DNA of 64,000 nucleotides from Saccharomycopsis crataegensis (lineage: Eukaryota > Ascomycota > Saccharomycetes > Ascoideales > Saccharomycopsidaceae). The stretch's first letter is position 1, and every line of letters starts with the position of its first letter. The notes beneath the pieces were generated by a model that worked only from the letters and a program-made list of their open reading frames with translations, was not told the DNA's origin and did not search any database. This document shows, in pieces, positions 21,201 to 31,554 of this stretch. Both the position numbers and the translations under genes were made by a program. The DNA lies in contig NW_027043837.1 in assembly GCF_037102585.1 (NCBI RefSeq), positions 310,001-374,000 on the forward strand, given 5' to 3'.

Positions 21201-22291
21201 GCAAAATTGCCAATAAGTTGCTATCTATTTGAAGAATTTCATTTTGCAAAGCTTCTGTAACATTGGCTTCATCTACCTGGAAAATGTTAATTATCGTTTC
21301 CAAATGATAGTTGAAAATATCGAAATCATCAATCAATTCAAGCTTTTTTGTGAAGAGAAACTTGAATTCCAAAATCGGAGATATCACGATGTTAAAGAAT
21401 CTGTCACGTCTTTCTTCTTGAAGAATATAGGTGATCCAGTCACTTATCATCAAGTAATTAGAATTGCGATGCTTTAATTCATCTAATATGATAAATATTG
21501 GCTTTCTGACAACTATATCTGAAGGAATGGTACTGGTTTGACCCCACAAAATTTTGACCACTTTGATAATTTTTTCGAATTCATTTTGGGAATTTAGCTT
21601 GGAAAAAATAGACGCTATTCCTGATTCAATATACTCAGGTTCACTGGCAAGCTCCAAACTCAACAAAAAAGTGGTGGCCTCAATTTGATATTTGTTTGAC
21701 GGTAAAATCAAAATATTATATAACAATTCCAATGTCAATTTCAACAAATTCATCTTTTGATGAGGCTCAGTGTACGACATCATAAGCTTGGCAAACAAGC
21801 TGCTGATACCAAATGCTATCGAAACATAACTATCATCGATGGAGGACCTGTTATTATCACTATGTCTATCGATAATATTATCGCTTATTCCAAGGCTGTA
21901 AAAATCAAGAATTAAGTTCCTATCGACATTACTAATTGAGTGAATCGAATTCTTTTTCTGTACAGCATTAATCAATTTGTGTGCTTTATTCATGACCTTG
22001 GTGTTTAATTGATTATCCTTCCAAACTAAAATTGAAGAATTCATTACTGGAATCTTGTCTAACATATCGGAATATAATGTGGAGTAGCTGTAAAATAAGC
22101 CATTTTCTTGATCGATATCTAAAGCTTTGCACATAATGAATGTGAATAGAATGAACACGGATATCGATCTCTCGTTATTATTTAGCATTTCATTTTCTGT
22201 TATTTCCGTATCATTCAATACTTCAAGTGTCTGCTTCGTTTCATCAATGTCTGATTTTTCTTCTATTTGAATCAATGATTTGTCATCCTCG

Positions 22292-22361
<70 letters not shown>

Positions 22362-24198
22362 GTAAAATAGTATTTCCCAAACTGCTAATATCTTCTTCTT
22401 TCAGATAAATCTTTGCAATCTTAGAATAAATTTTCTGACTATATACCTCAATATTTCGATTGAAAGTCTCGCTATCTGATTTTTCATCAAATAATTCCTT
22501 CAAATATAAAGCCTGTTCTTTACTCAAGAACTCTCCCTCACCATTATAAAACACTTCGCCGGGAATCATCTCCAAAATATCTTTAATGATTTCAAATAGC
22601 ACAGCATTGTCAATAGCAGTATTATAATTGTTTAGCTTTAATATGATTAATGATATCAACATAAGCGGCAAATGATCTATCACCATATCCTCCTCACTCA
22701 CGTTGAAACTTTTAATAATAAACATCAACAATTTCAAATTCTCATTCAACGTCTTTATATCAGCAACTTGGTGGATGAGCTCAAAACAGGTGGACCAAAT
22801 ACTTGATGACTCAATGGTATCAAAAAATGCCGATGCACTTTTAAATAGTTCATCGTACTTTTCCTTCTTGAACTTGATTTCTTCAGATTCCTCCTCTTCT
22901 GGGGCTCCTGGCTTTCCCAAATTGTTACTTTCAAATAGCGAAGATTGCACGGATCTTAAGAATGGGACAAAAATCTTGGAAGTAATCAATAATCCAATCT
23001 CCCATTTGTCCATGAATGCCAAACTCACTTTATAACCTTTTATTCTGTCATCCAAAAAATCAGAGTTGATCAATTTCAAAAACCCTTCAACAAGCGATTG
23101 CTGGCCGTATTCGGTGAAGTACTTTATTCTTGTCATCATTCTATTCTTAGAAGACGTATCACTAATTGTGCCATTGTGACTTACGTCACCCGCTACTTCT
23201 AGTACTGGAGTAGATATGGAATCATCGGTACCCAATAGCCAATTCCATAATCTTCTATTCAAGGACATATCTTTCCTAAGGACCGTAAGGCAAGCACTCA
23301 TTATTAATTTCTCAGTGTCGTCTCTAGAAGTTTTTTTTTCGTCTGATAGTACCGGAGAGCACAATTTCAATCTAGAAATCATAAGATCGAAAAACCCTCG
23401 TTGTACAAGAATTTGCTCATCATCCAAACTTTTGATAAATGCTCGTACTAACAACCCGGTCTCTTGGTTTACAATCTCGTTGGCCTCTGAAGACAATACC
23501 CCGTCGTTGGGACTGAAGTTTGGAAGCCGCTTATTGCACCATACAAGTGCACCAAGCCTTCTGTCAGGGTTGGTGATTATCGTCATGAAGAGGCATTGCC
23601 AAAAATGGTAATTGTCATGGAGATTTCTCTGAAGCTTTTCGATCAATTTCATAGTTGCTTCAAACGATTCCGAGGATTCATCGTCGATTCCTGGTAACAA
23701 ACTGATGATGAGTACTTTTGTGATGACTTTCAAGTAATTTGGGGGTAATTCCAAAACATACCTGTCCAACAATTCAATCAACGATGGTTTAACCCCAATT
23801 GACGCATATGACATTAATGGCAACAACCCGGGGATCCATAAGTTCATTTGCTGTGCTAATAGTGACAGACCCAAAAGTTTAAAGATACATTCGTAAACCT
23901 CCAAGGCTTTCCGATGAACGCCACTGGGTAAAGTTGATGATATACATTTGGACAAGCATTTGGATATCCTGACTGAATGGGGGATCCAATGAGATTTCGA
24001 ATGGGAATTTAGGGCCTTTATGAGTCTGGTTAAGAATGAAATGTAATCGGCCCATTCGAGACATGAATCGAAATTAGCTAGTGATTTATCGATAGATGCC
24101 AAGTACTTCTTGTCCTTAGAATCGAGCTTTGAAGGATTAACAAGATTATTTAGAGCTGACTCAAACTCGCTGTATTTCTTCTTGTTAATTAGAGACAT
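18229..24198 (-). CDS. DOP1: Dopey family protein Dop1
   Basis: Very large cytosolic protein (1,989 residues) that with Mon2 and Neo1 acts at Golgi/endosome membranes. The N-terminal Dopey block is clear: DKKYLASIDKSLANFDSC, EWADYISFLTRLIKAL, WIPHSVRISKCLSKCI, LPSGVHRKALEVYE, LLPLMSYAS. The long helical middle is low in conservation. A C-terminal block with NRIWRGLIYEIFTDPDFFN and FERVYGL also fits the family. Residues about 615-650 are an acidic run mostly of Asp, coded by GAT repeats (22289-22360). The uninterrupted frame and the length close to other yeast Dop1 (about 1,700) support an intact gene. Confidence 0.95.
22289..22360 (-). repeat. GAT trinucleotide run coding poly-Asp in DOP1
   Basis: Near-pure CATCAT on the plus strand (GAT codons on the gene strand) with rare interruptions, giving about two dozen Asp residues broken by Gly/Glu. 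Purity suggests active slippage. Confidence 0.88.
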
Positions 24199-24597
24199 TA
24201 TATTATAAATAATTCGCAGAAATATCGATCCCAGCCGATATCTACAAGACTATCGGTTTGTGTTAATTTGGCATTTTGTTTTTTTTACGTGGCGCTGCGA
24301 ATTGTATGACATTCGTAGGGGTTCAGTACCCCCTAACAATTGATGGTAAATTGTCATAAACTTCCTACACTAAACCAATCAATCAACAGAAATACCACAC
24401 TAATGTACACAAACAAAACATATATAAGATAATAGGACAATATAGCACAAAACAGAAAGAAAAAAATTGGAAGAAAAACAAAGAAAAGAACCACTCAGCA
24501 GAGAGTATATAATAGAAACATCGGAAGAAAGAAACAAAAAAAAAAAAAAAAGGGAGAGATGGAGACATATATGAGAGGAGTAAAGTTCACACGGTGA
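24199..24597. other. DOP1 upstream / bZIP downstream region
   Basis: Contains GGGGTTCAGTACCCCC at 24318-24333, a loose third match to the motif at 8271, about 120 bp before the DOP1 ATG. An A-rich stretch runs from 24450 to 24555. No gene seen. Confidence 0.5.
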
Positions 24598-25319
24598 CTA
24601 TTTTTTCAAGCTCAATGGAGGCATACCATTGATCAATTTACTCTGTAATCCCAAGATGTAATTTCTCAATTCTTGATTTTCGTTTTTCAAGTTCTCGATT
24701 TCTTCTTCGAGGTTCTTAACGCCGGCAACTTGGGATTCAAGATCCTTAATGTATTGTTCTTTTCTATGTCTGAATGCCCTTTGGGCGTTTCTATTTTGGG
24801 CAGCTCTCTTTGATGTACTCAAGGGTCTTCCATGCTTATCAATCAAAACCCTAGTACCATCGCCGTCGCCTTGGCGAGCCAAACTATTGGCTTCCGCGAT
24901 CAAAGAGCTTGCGGCAATATTGCTTATTGGATTCTCCTGTTGATTATTTTCTAAAGAATGCTCACTGGTGGGTGGGACACGCTCTTTCGGGTCGCGTTCC
25001 ACTACTACCAATGCCTTCTTGTTCTCTTCATCCAAAGATTTGTTAATCTCCTCGGCAGCTTCCATAGTGGCGGCGGATGTAGCAACAGCAGAAGGTTCAG
25101 GATTTGGTTCTTCATTTTCCTTTACCCTGTTAGCAGCAGCTACCACCATTTTCACGTCTTCAAACTCGTCGACGTGATCATCAGTAGTTTGTGTAAAGGT
25201 TGGGTCGATTTCTTCATCTATCGAGGGTGTGTTAGTAGGGAAATAATAATATAATATTGGTAAGTTGGTACAAACATACTCTTCCCTTCTAGTTTTTCTG
25301 GCCACGGTTTGTAACTCAT
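24598..25319 (-). CDS. bZIP transcription factor, Yap/KapC-FCR3-like, two exons
   Basis: Fungal Yap-type bZIP activator of the nucleus. Exon 1 is 25319-25280 (ATG, 40 nt). The intron 25279-25218 (62 nt) has a GTATGT donor, a CTACTAAC branch site near 25234 and a CGATAG acceptor. Exon 2 is 25217-24598. The product is 219 residues, opening MSYKPWPEKLEGKNEEIDP. The basic region LSTSKRAAQNRNAQRAFRHR carries the NxxAQxxFR signature of Yap/Pap1 factors, followed by a leucine zipper of about four heptads and a short tail. The basic region most resembles KapC/FCR3-like proteins; exact orthology is not settled. No Cys-rich redox domain as in Yap1 is seen. Reading straight through the intron gives a stop at its very end. 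Confidence 0.9.
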
Positions 25320-26055
25320 TGCTGATTGATCGATAATTGTTTTGATTGTTTATATTGGGGCAGTCAACGATTATCTAATTTTTCCTAATTTGTTATTAAT
25401 CTTGCGCACGCAATTACCCTATTGCTTAGTAAATGGGCGCGGTATGGAACCCCGCTATGACGACGACTGCGATAAGATGGTTATTGTGGCAATAAAACAG
25501 ATAATATTGTAAGACATATATATATATATAAATTCATTCATTCTTTTTTTTTATTTATCAAGTTGAATAAAGGTACTGCTTGCAGTCTTTGAAGAAGCAA
25601 GGAACACCAATGTTTTAATTGGTGTCCAAAAACCTTTGTTTATTTTAATTACGGTTAGTCAGATTTTCTATTAATGTCAACAAATTTATGCCATATATAA
25701 TCTCTTCATAGATCTTGAGTAAAACCACAAATTTTTCAGATTCACAATCCACATATTACTATAATTACGGCTGAAATGATACAGACAGCACGAGAATTAT
25801 TACTTCTGCAACCCCCTTATGAAGCATGATGTGACGAAGTTTGGTTCTTCTATCCATCTGCTATAATGTCGGACATGTAAAAAGAATGAATATCTGTAAT
25901 ATATTTCCATATAACTCAAACTATCAATGAAATACGCTGAAAAACAATAGAGAAGAGAGTGCTGTTGTTGTTGATGGAGCTATTAGATTATGAGCCCTGG
26001 TGATACAATTATTTTAATGTCAGTGTGAACAAAACTTCGTCTACGTAAAACATCA
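25320..26055. other. Intergenic region bZIP / tRNA-Gly
   Basis: Promoter side of the bZIP gene. It holds an ACCCCGCTATGAC block (25452-25464) close to one before the permease at 37854, an AT repeat near 25515-25530, and a perfect 8-bp inverted repeat at 25604-25625. No ORF of note. Confidence 0.5.
25604..25625. other. Perfect inverted repeat ACACCAAT / ATTGGTGT
   Basis: Eight-base arms with a 6-base loop, extendable by GG/CC with a bulge. Could be a hairpin or a double CCAAT-type site (CCAAT in one arm, ATTGG in the other). Confidence 0.5.
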
Positions 26056-26126
26056 GCGTGGATGGTTTAGTGGTAAAATTCAACTTTGCCATAGTTGAGC
26101 CCCGGGTTCGATTCCCGGTCTACGCA
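26056..26126 (+). tRNA. tRNA-Gly (anticodon GCC)
   Basis: 71 bases folding as a cloverleaf: acceptor GCGTGGA/TCTACGC, A-box-like TGGTTTAGTGG, anticodon loop with GCC after a CAACT stem, and B-box GGTTCGATTCC. Discriminator base A, no intron. Confidence 0.96.
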
Positions 26127-26158
26127 ATAATACGAAATGTTCCTCTTACAAGAACTTC

Positions 26159-26165
26159 TTTTTTT
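26159..26165 (+). terminator. Pol III T-run terminator for tRNA-Gly
   Basis: Seven consecutive T bases 32 nt after the tRNA, the first run long enough to end Pol III transcription. Confidence 0.6.
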
Positions 26166-26555
26166 GCACTTTGTTATATCAAAAGGTAATAGAAATGAGA
26201 CCATTTGAATCATTTGCTGTTCCCCCTTTTTTTTTTTTGAATAAATCAATTGCATGTTCATCATAATAAAATACTCGTACAAATACTCATATATAGTGTC
26301 TCATTCTTTAATCATTCAGTTTCCCACTGCAATTAACACAGGCCAAAAAAAAAAAAAAAAAATTGCGACTCTGCAGAAAAAATAAATACTGACAATTCAA
26401 AAAAAACCAACCGCAAAGTGTTTCTACAAGATTGACACAGTTTGAGTAATAGCGATTATTTATAGTTGATTTGGAGAGTTCAATTATTTCATATTATTTT
26501 TCATATTGGATTATTGCACTACATATCATAAAAAAAAAGAAAGACCATAATCATC
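26166..26555. other. Region upstream of GIM5
   Basis: About 390 bp with A-runs near 26346 and 26400, typical of a yeast promoter. No further gene. Confidence 0.5.
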
Positions 26556-27011
26556 ATGAGCACAACAACGATCAAACTACAAGATTTGGATATAGATCAG
26601 TTGGCGACCTTTAAGAAAGAGACAGAAACCGAATTACAAAACTTCACGTATTCATTATCGGCTCTTAACACTGCAGTGGCGAAATTCAAGTCGAACATCA
26701 CCAATATTGACGAGATAAGTCTGTCGAAAGACCAACAAAGGGAGCTTTTGGTGCCATTGACCGCAAGTTTGTACGTTCCAGGAAAGACCGTGAACAATCA
26801 GAAATTCCTTTGTGATGTTGGGACTGGTTACTTCATTGAGAAAGAAGCAGGAGATGCCAAAGTTTTCTACGAAAAGAAGGTGAAGAAGTTGAATGAGGAT
26901 AGCAATAAGTTGAACGAAATCATCAAAAATAAGAGTGATATGTTGAATAGCATAGAAACAGTGTTGCAAAAGAAAGTCATCGAGGCCCGTGCTCAGATGG
27001 CCAATAAATGA
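26556..27011 (+). CDS. GIM5: Prefoldin subunit 5
   Basis: Alpha-type prefoldin subunit that helps deliver actin and tubulin to the CCT chaperonin in the cytosol. The 151-residue product has the expected layout: an N-terminal helix (LDIDQLATFKKETETELQNF), a central beta hairpin with the family signature LLVPLTASLYVPGK and VGTGYFIEK, and a C-terminal coiled coil. Length matches yeast Gim5 (163). Intact single exon. Confidence 0.94.
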   Translation: MSTTTIKLQDLDIDQLATFKKETETELQNFTYSLSALNTAVAKFKSNITNIDEISLSKDQQRELLVPLTASLYVPGKTVNNQKFLCDVGTGYFIEKEAGDAKVFYEKKVKKLNEDSNKLNEIIKNKSDMLNSIETVLQKKVIEARAQMANK

Positions 27012-27465
27012 TTAAGATATTTCTATTTTATAATATTTTATTATACATAAAGAAAGTATAGTTTTTCCTAATAATATGTAAGATACATGTACCGAACTAC
27101 GAATTTATTATGTCAAAGAGTTGGACAAATATTCCAATAGAATTTCATTATAATATGTAAATGAGTGGTGTTTGCTGCTCGAGATAGGTCAAGAGAGAAG
27201 AAAAAAAAAAGTATTGGCCCAACTAATAGTACAAAATGGGTGGGAAGCAAAAAACAACAGATAAATAAAATATGACAATAGTGATGGCATTAATGATGAC
27301 AATTGGCGATGACAGTAGCACGGAATATTCCGTAGTTCCATAAAGTCATATAGCAAAATCTTTATAAATCACGATATTTTTGCAATAGGATACATCTTCA
27401 TTTAGTTTGAGAGGGGGTGAGTGTGTTTTTGGGGAATGATAGTTTATGATCCATTAATGAGATAT
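27012..27465. other. Convergent spacer GIM5 / complex I subunit
   Basis: AT-rich 3' flanks of two converging genes. No supported feature. Confidence 0.5.
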
Positions 27466-27748
27466 TTAGTGGTGTTGTTCTTTGGCGTGTTCACCAGCTG
27501 GGGCGTGGTGGCCGTGGTCTGCAGGAAAGAACAATTGTTCAGCAATACAGTAAACTGCAAAGGCTCCAACACCCAAGCCCAATCCAGGGAAAGCACCCTT
27601 GAATCTGTTAGCTCTGGTGAAAGCACCGGTGTATCTCCAAGCTTCTCTATACGAATAATAATGGTTAGTGGGGGGTACTTTCATTTAGAGGACCGAATCA
27701 AATAACGATAAACAGAACATACCTTTTAGCCCAAGGATCTTGTGCCAT
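27466..27748 (-). CDS. Mitochondrial complex I B12 subunit (NDUFB3-like), two exons
   Basis: Small single-span subunit of NADH:ubiquinone oxidoreductase in the inner membrane. Exon 1 is 27748-27723 (MAQDPWAK plus part of Arg). The intron 27722-27647 (76 nt) has donor GTATGT, branch CACTAAC near 27667 and acceptor TATAG. Exon 2 is 27646-27466. The 68-residue product contains DPWAKREAWRYTG and FTRANRFKGAFPG, the conserved B12 block, then a hydrophobic helix (GLGLGVGAFAVYCIAEQLFF) and a His-rich tail. Its presence implies a complex I respiratory chain, so the species is not a Saccharomycetaceae yeast. Divergent from RSM25 across 290 bp. Confidence 0.93.
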
Positions 27749-27864
27749 TATGTGAATATGAAATGTGGTAAGTAAGTATAATATCTAATAACTATCACAG
27801 AATCACCGTAAACATCAAAGAGAGGCACTCAAAATCTCCCTCCCCCCCAAAAAAAAAAAAAGAA

Positions 27865-27875
27865 TTTCATTGGAG
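27865..27875. promoter_or_regulatory. Possible CCAAT (HAP) site in mitochondrial divergent promoter
   Basis: TCATTGG (CCAAT on the minus strand) in the 290-bp promoter shared by the complex I subunit gene and RSM25. HAP-complex sites regulate respiration genes in yeasts; this single short match is weak evidence. Confidence 0.3.
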
Positions 27876-28038
27876 CGACCGGAAGTCACATGTGGTCACG
27901 TTGATACCAGATGACTTCCGACTATCACGATCTTTTTTTTTTCTTCCGCCAAAGAAAATTTGGAAGAAAAAAAAAGTGTCGTTTAATAAGGCGATTACCA
28001 ATAATAATAATAATATAATAATATAATATATACTCACA

Positions 28039-28899
28039 ATGAAGTTCCAAACAAAGGCGCTCGATGTTCTCGAGACAACGTCCCACTTCCTTAAGTCTGG
28101 GGCTGTGGAACTGACCCCTGCCTGGTACACGGTTGTCGGTGCCAACCCACCGTTCAAAAACCAAATCAAAGTCCCAACTTTCAACTATCAAAAAGTCGCC
28201 AAAGAACAAGAATCATTCTTAGACACTGACAAGGAATCCAAGGCTAAGAAGAGCACTAAGCGCTTCCAGTACAATGCCAACACCGGCTTCTACAAGACCA
28301 GAATAACAAAGGGAAACTCAGTGGAAACCGATGTATACAAGCCAATCAAGTTGAAGTTTTTGCAAGACGAACTCAGAAATTTGTTTTATTACCAACATCC
28401 ATGGGAACTTGCCGACGGTAAGATCTTGGTGGAAGGCAACAGCGTGGTTGACTACGAGAAGCTTGACTGGTCCTCGATAATCCAATTGAACAAGAAGTTG
28501 GACGGGGAATCGGTGGTCCAAAGAACATTATACATACTCAAAGACAACAAGAAACAGGTGAAACAGAACCCAAGCATCGAGAAAATATCGTTGGAAAAAG
28601 CATACAACCAGGCCAGATTTGAATATTATCAGATTAAGATGGCCAGAGAGGCCGAGGTGCAAGTTGCCCAAGAAGAAGCCACGTTTTCTGGAGCCGTCTT
28701 CAAACCATCGAGCATTGAAGTTGGTTTCGAAAAAGAATCGCAAGTGTTGAGCAAGTGGAAGGAAGACGCGTTGGCAGAAACTAAGAGAATTGAGGCTCTT
28801 AGATCCGGAAACAGTGCCGGCCCAGAAGCTGGAGAATCTGAAGGAGCTCTCGATGACGTATTCGACGATATCCCAGAAGCACAAGAAGAATCGAAATGA
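28039..28899 (+). CDS. RSM25: Mitochondrial small-subunit ribosomal protein mS23
   Basis: Component of the mitoribosome small subunit. The 286-residue product starts MKFQTKALDVLETTSHFLKS and continues TPAWYTVVGANPP, close to yeast Rsm25; later GFYKTR and LFYYQHPWEL are also diagnostic. The C-terminus is charged and ends in an acidic tail (DDVFDDIPEAQEE). Yeast Rsm25 is 264 residues. It shares a divergent promoter with the complex I subunit gene, so two mitochondrial genes may be co-regulated. Confidence 0.95.
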   Translation: MKFQTKALDVLETTSHFLKSGAVELTPAWYTVVGANPPFKNQIKVPTFNYQKVAKEQESFLDTDKESKAKKSTKRFQYNANTGFYKTRITKGNSVETDVYKPIKLKFLQDELRNLFYYQHPWELADGKILVEGNSVVDYEKLDWSSIIQLNKKLDGESVVQRTLYILKDNKKQVKQNPSIEKISLEKAYNQARFEYYQIKMAREAEVQVAQEEATFSGAVFKPSSIEVGFEKESQVLSKWKEDALAETKRIEALRSGNSAGPEAGESEGALDDVFDDIPEAQEESK

Positions 28900-29218
28900 G
28901 CAAAGACGGATGGGGCTAATTTCTTTGTAAATATTTATTATTATTATTATTATTATTAATTCTGTATAGCTTTAAATTGCTGATAAATTATTAATTTTGT
29001 GTGAATTGGTGTAGGTATGATTAGTATGCTTCCGAGGGTGAAAAGCGTGACGTATTCGCAGAGAGCCGTGACATTCCGGGGGAGGTCGGAATCGGTAGGT
29101 GACTCATGAGAGAAATAACAACAAAACTTCACCCGTCATTTTAAAATTATTATTCACACCTTCTCTCGAGGAGTCCTTCACCCATTGGTTGATAGATATA
29201 CACTCATATACACAAAAG
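28900..29218. other. RSM25 3' flank and LYS12 promoter
   Basis: Contains a TTA microsatellite (about 28935-28959) after RSM25 and, near the right end, the Gcn4 site of LYS12. Confidence 0.6.
29100..29106 (+). promoter_or_regulatory. Gcn4 site TGACTCA
   Basis: Perfect Gcn4/AP-1 heptamer 113 bp before the LYS12 ATG, as expected for general amino-acid control of a lysine biosynthesis gene. Confidence 0.7.
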
Positions 29219-30479
<1,261 letters not shown>

Positions 30480-30844
30480 GGTATATAATATATATATGTA
30501 TATGTATAGATCACCACCACAGCTTGTATAAAACCATAGTATTTGCCATACACCTTCAATAATATAGGCTGCTTTTGGCATAATTAATCCTCAAGGATGC
30601 AAGGTGCCTGTAGATCGTCGGGGGTGACAGAGGCGGATCGTGTACAAAAAATCCTCAAGCAGAAAAAAAAAAATCCAGCCATAATTCTGTTAAATTACTG
30701 GTGTGTATTTGTTTGTTTTTTGTTGTTTTTGCAAAAGAAGTTATCGAATGGAACCACAAGAGACTCCTGGTTTTTCATCCTAAGAAAAGGCTACCAACGT
30801 CCCCTCACACCACCATCCCACGGATGAACTGATAACAATCGATT
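30480..30844. other. LYS12 / Zn2Cys6 intergenic region
   Basis: A short TA repeat lies just after LYS12 and an A-run near 30665. Promoter of the zinc-cluster gene is presumed; no gene seen. Confidence 0.5.
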
Positions 30845-31469
30845 ATGTCAGAACTCGATTTGCGGGACAATGATGCCCATAACGACAATTGCCATGACCA
30901 AAAGGGCAACCGAAGAAGACCTCACAAGAAGTCAAGAAACGGCTGTGCTGTTTGCAAACAACGACGAGTCAAGGTATGTTTGTTGTTGTTGTTGTTGTTA
31001 CTGTTGTTTTCTTTTGTTTTTGTTTTTCTAGAAATTCTTTTTGAATACTGGTTAGCGTTTTGGACCTTTTACTAACTTGATGTCTCTGACAGTGTGATGA
31101 GGAACACCCAGTGTGCAGAAATTGTGCCAAAAAGAAACTACCATGCTCTTATATCCAGGTCAAGCCAAGGAAGACCATGAGAGGCTTCAAGTTCAAAGAT
31201 ATGTCATCGAGTTTTCAATTCAAGCAAAGTCGAGAAGAATCGTTATCTAAGAAACCCATCCACAGAAAACCTTCATTGAAAACTTTACCAGAAAACGAAA
31301 AAATCAAAGCTGATTATGATGATGGTAGCTCAATCAGCAATCATACCAATCCCACTACAAATTTTTTTTTGGGAACCTCGAAAATCGACACTCAGCTTTG
31401 TGGTGGCAGCAGCAGCAACCAGCCGACCACCAGCATGGACATCAACCAAAAATCTTCCACGGTTTGCGG

Positions 31470-31554
<85 letters not shown>

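Noticed and set aside
24598-25305. bZIP protein of 235 residues starting at 25305
   Set aside because: It starts at GTG and its first 30 codons are a spliceosomal intron with donor, branch and acceptor; the spliced ATG form is better.
24598-25319. HAC1-type unconventional splicing of the bZIP gene
   Set aside because: The intron has standard spliceosomal signals near the start codon, not the Ire1 stem-loops near the 3' end.
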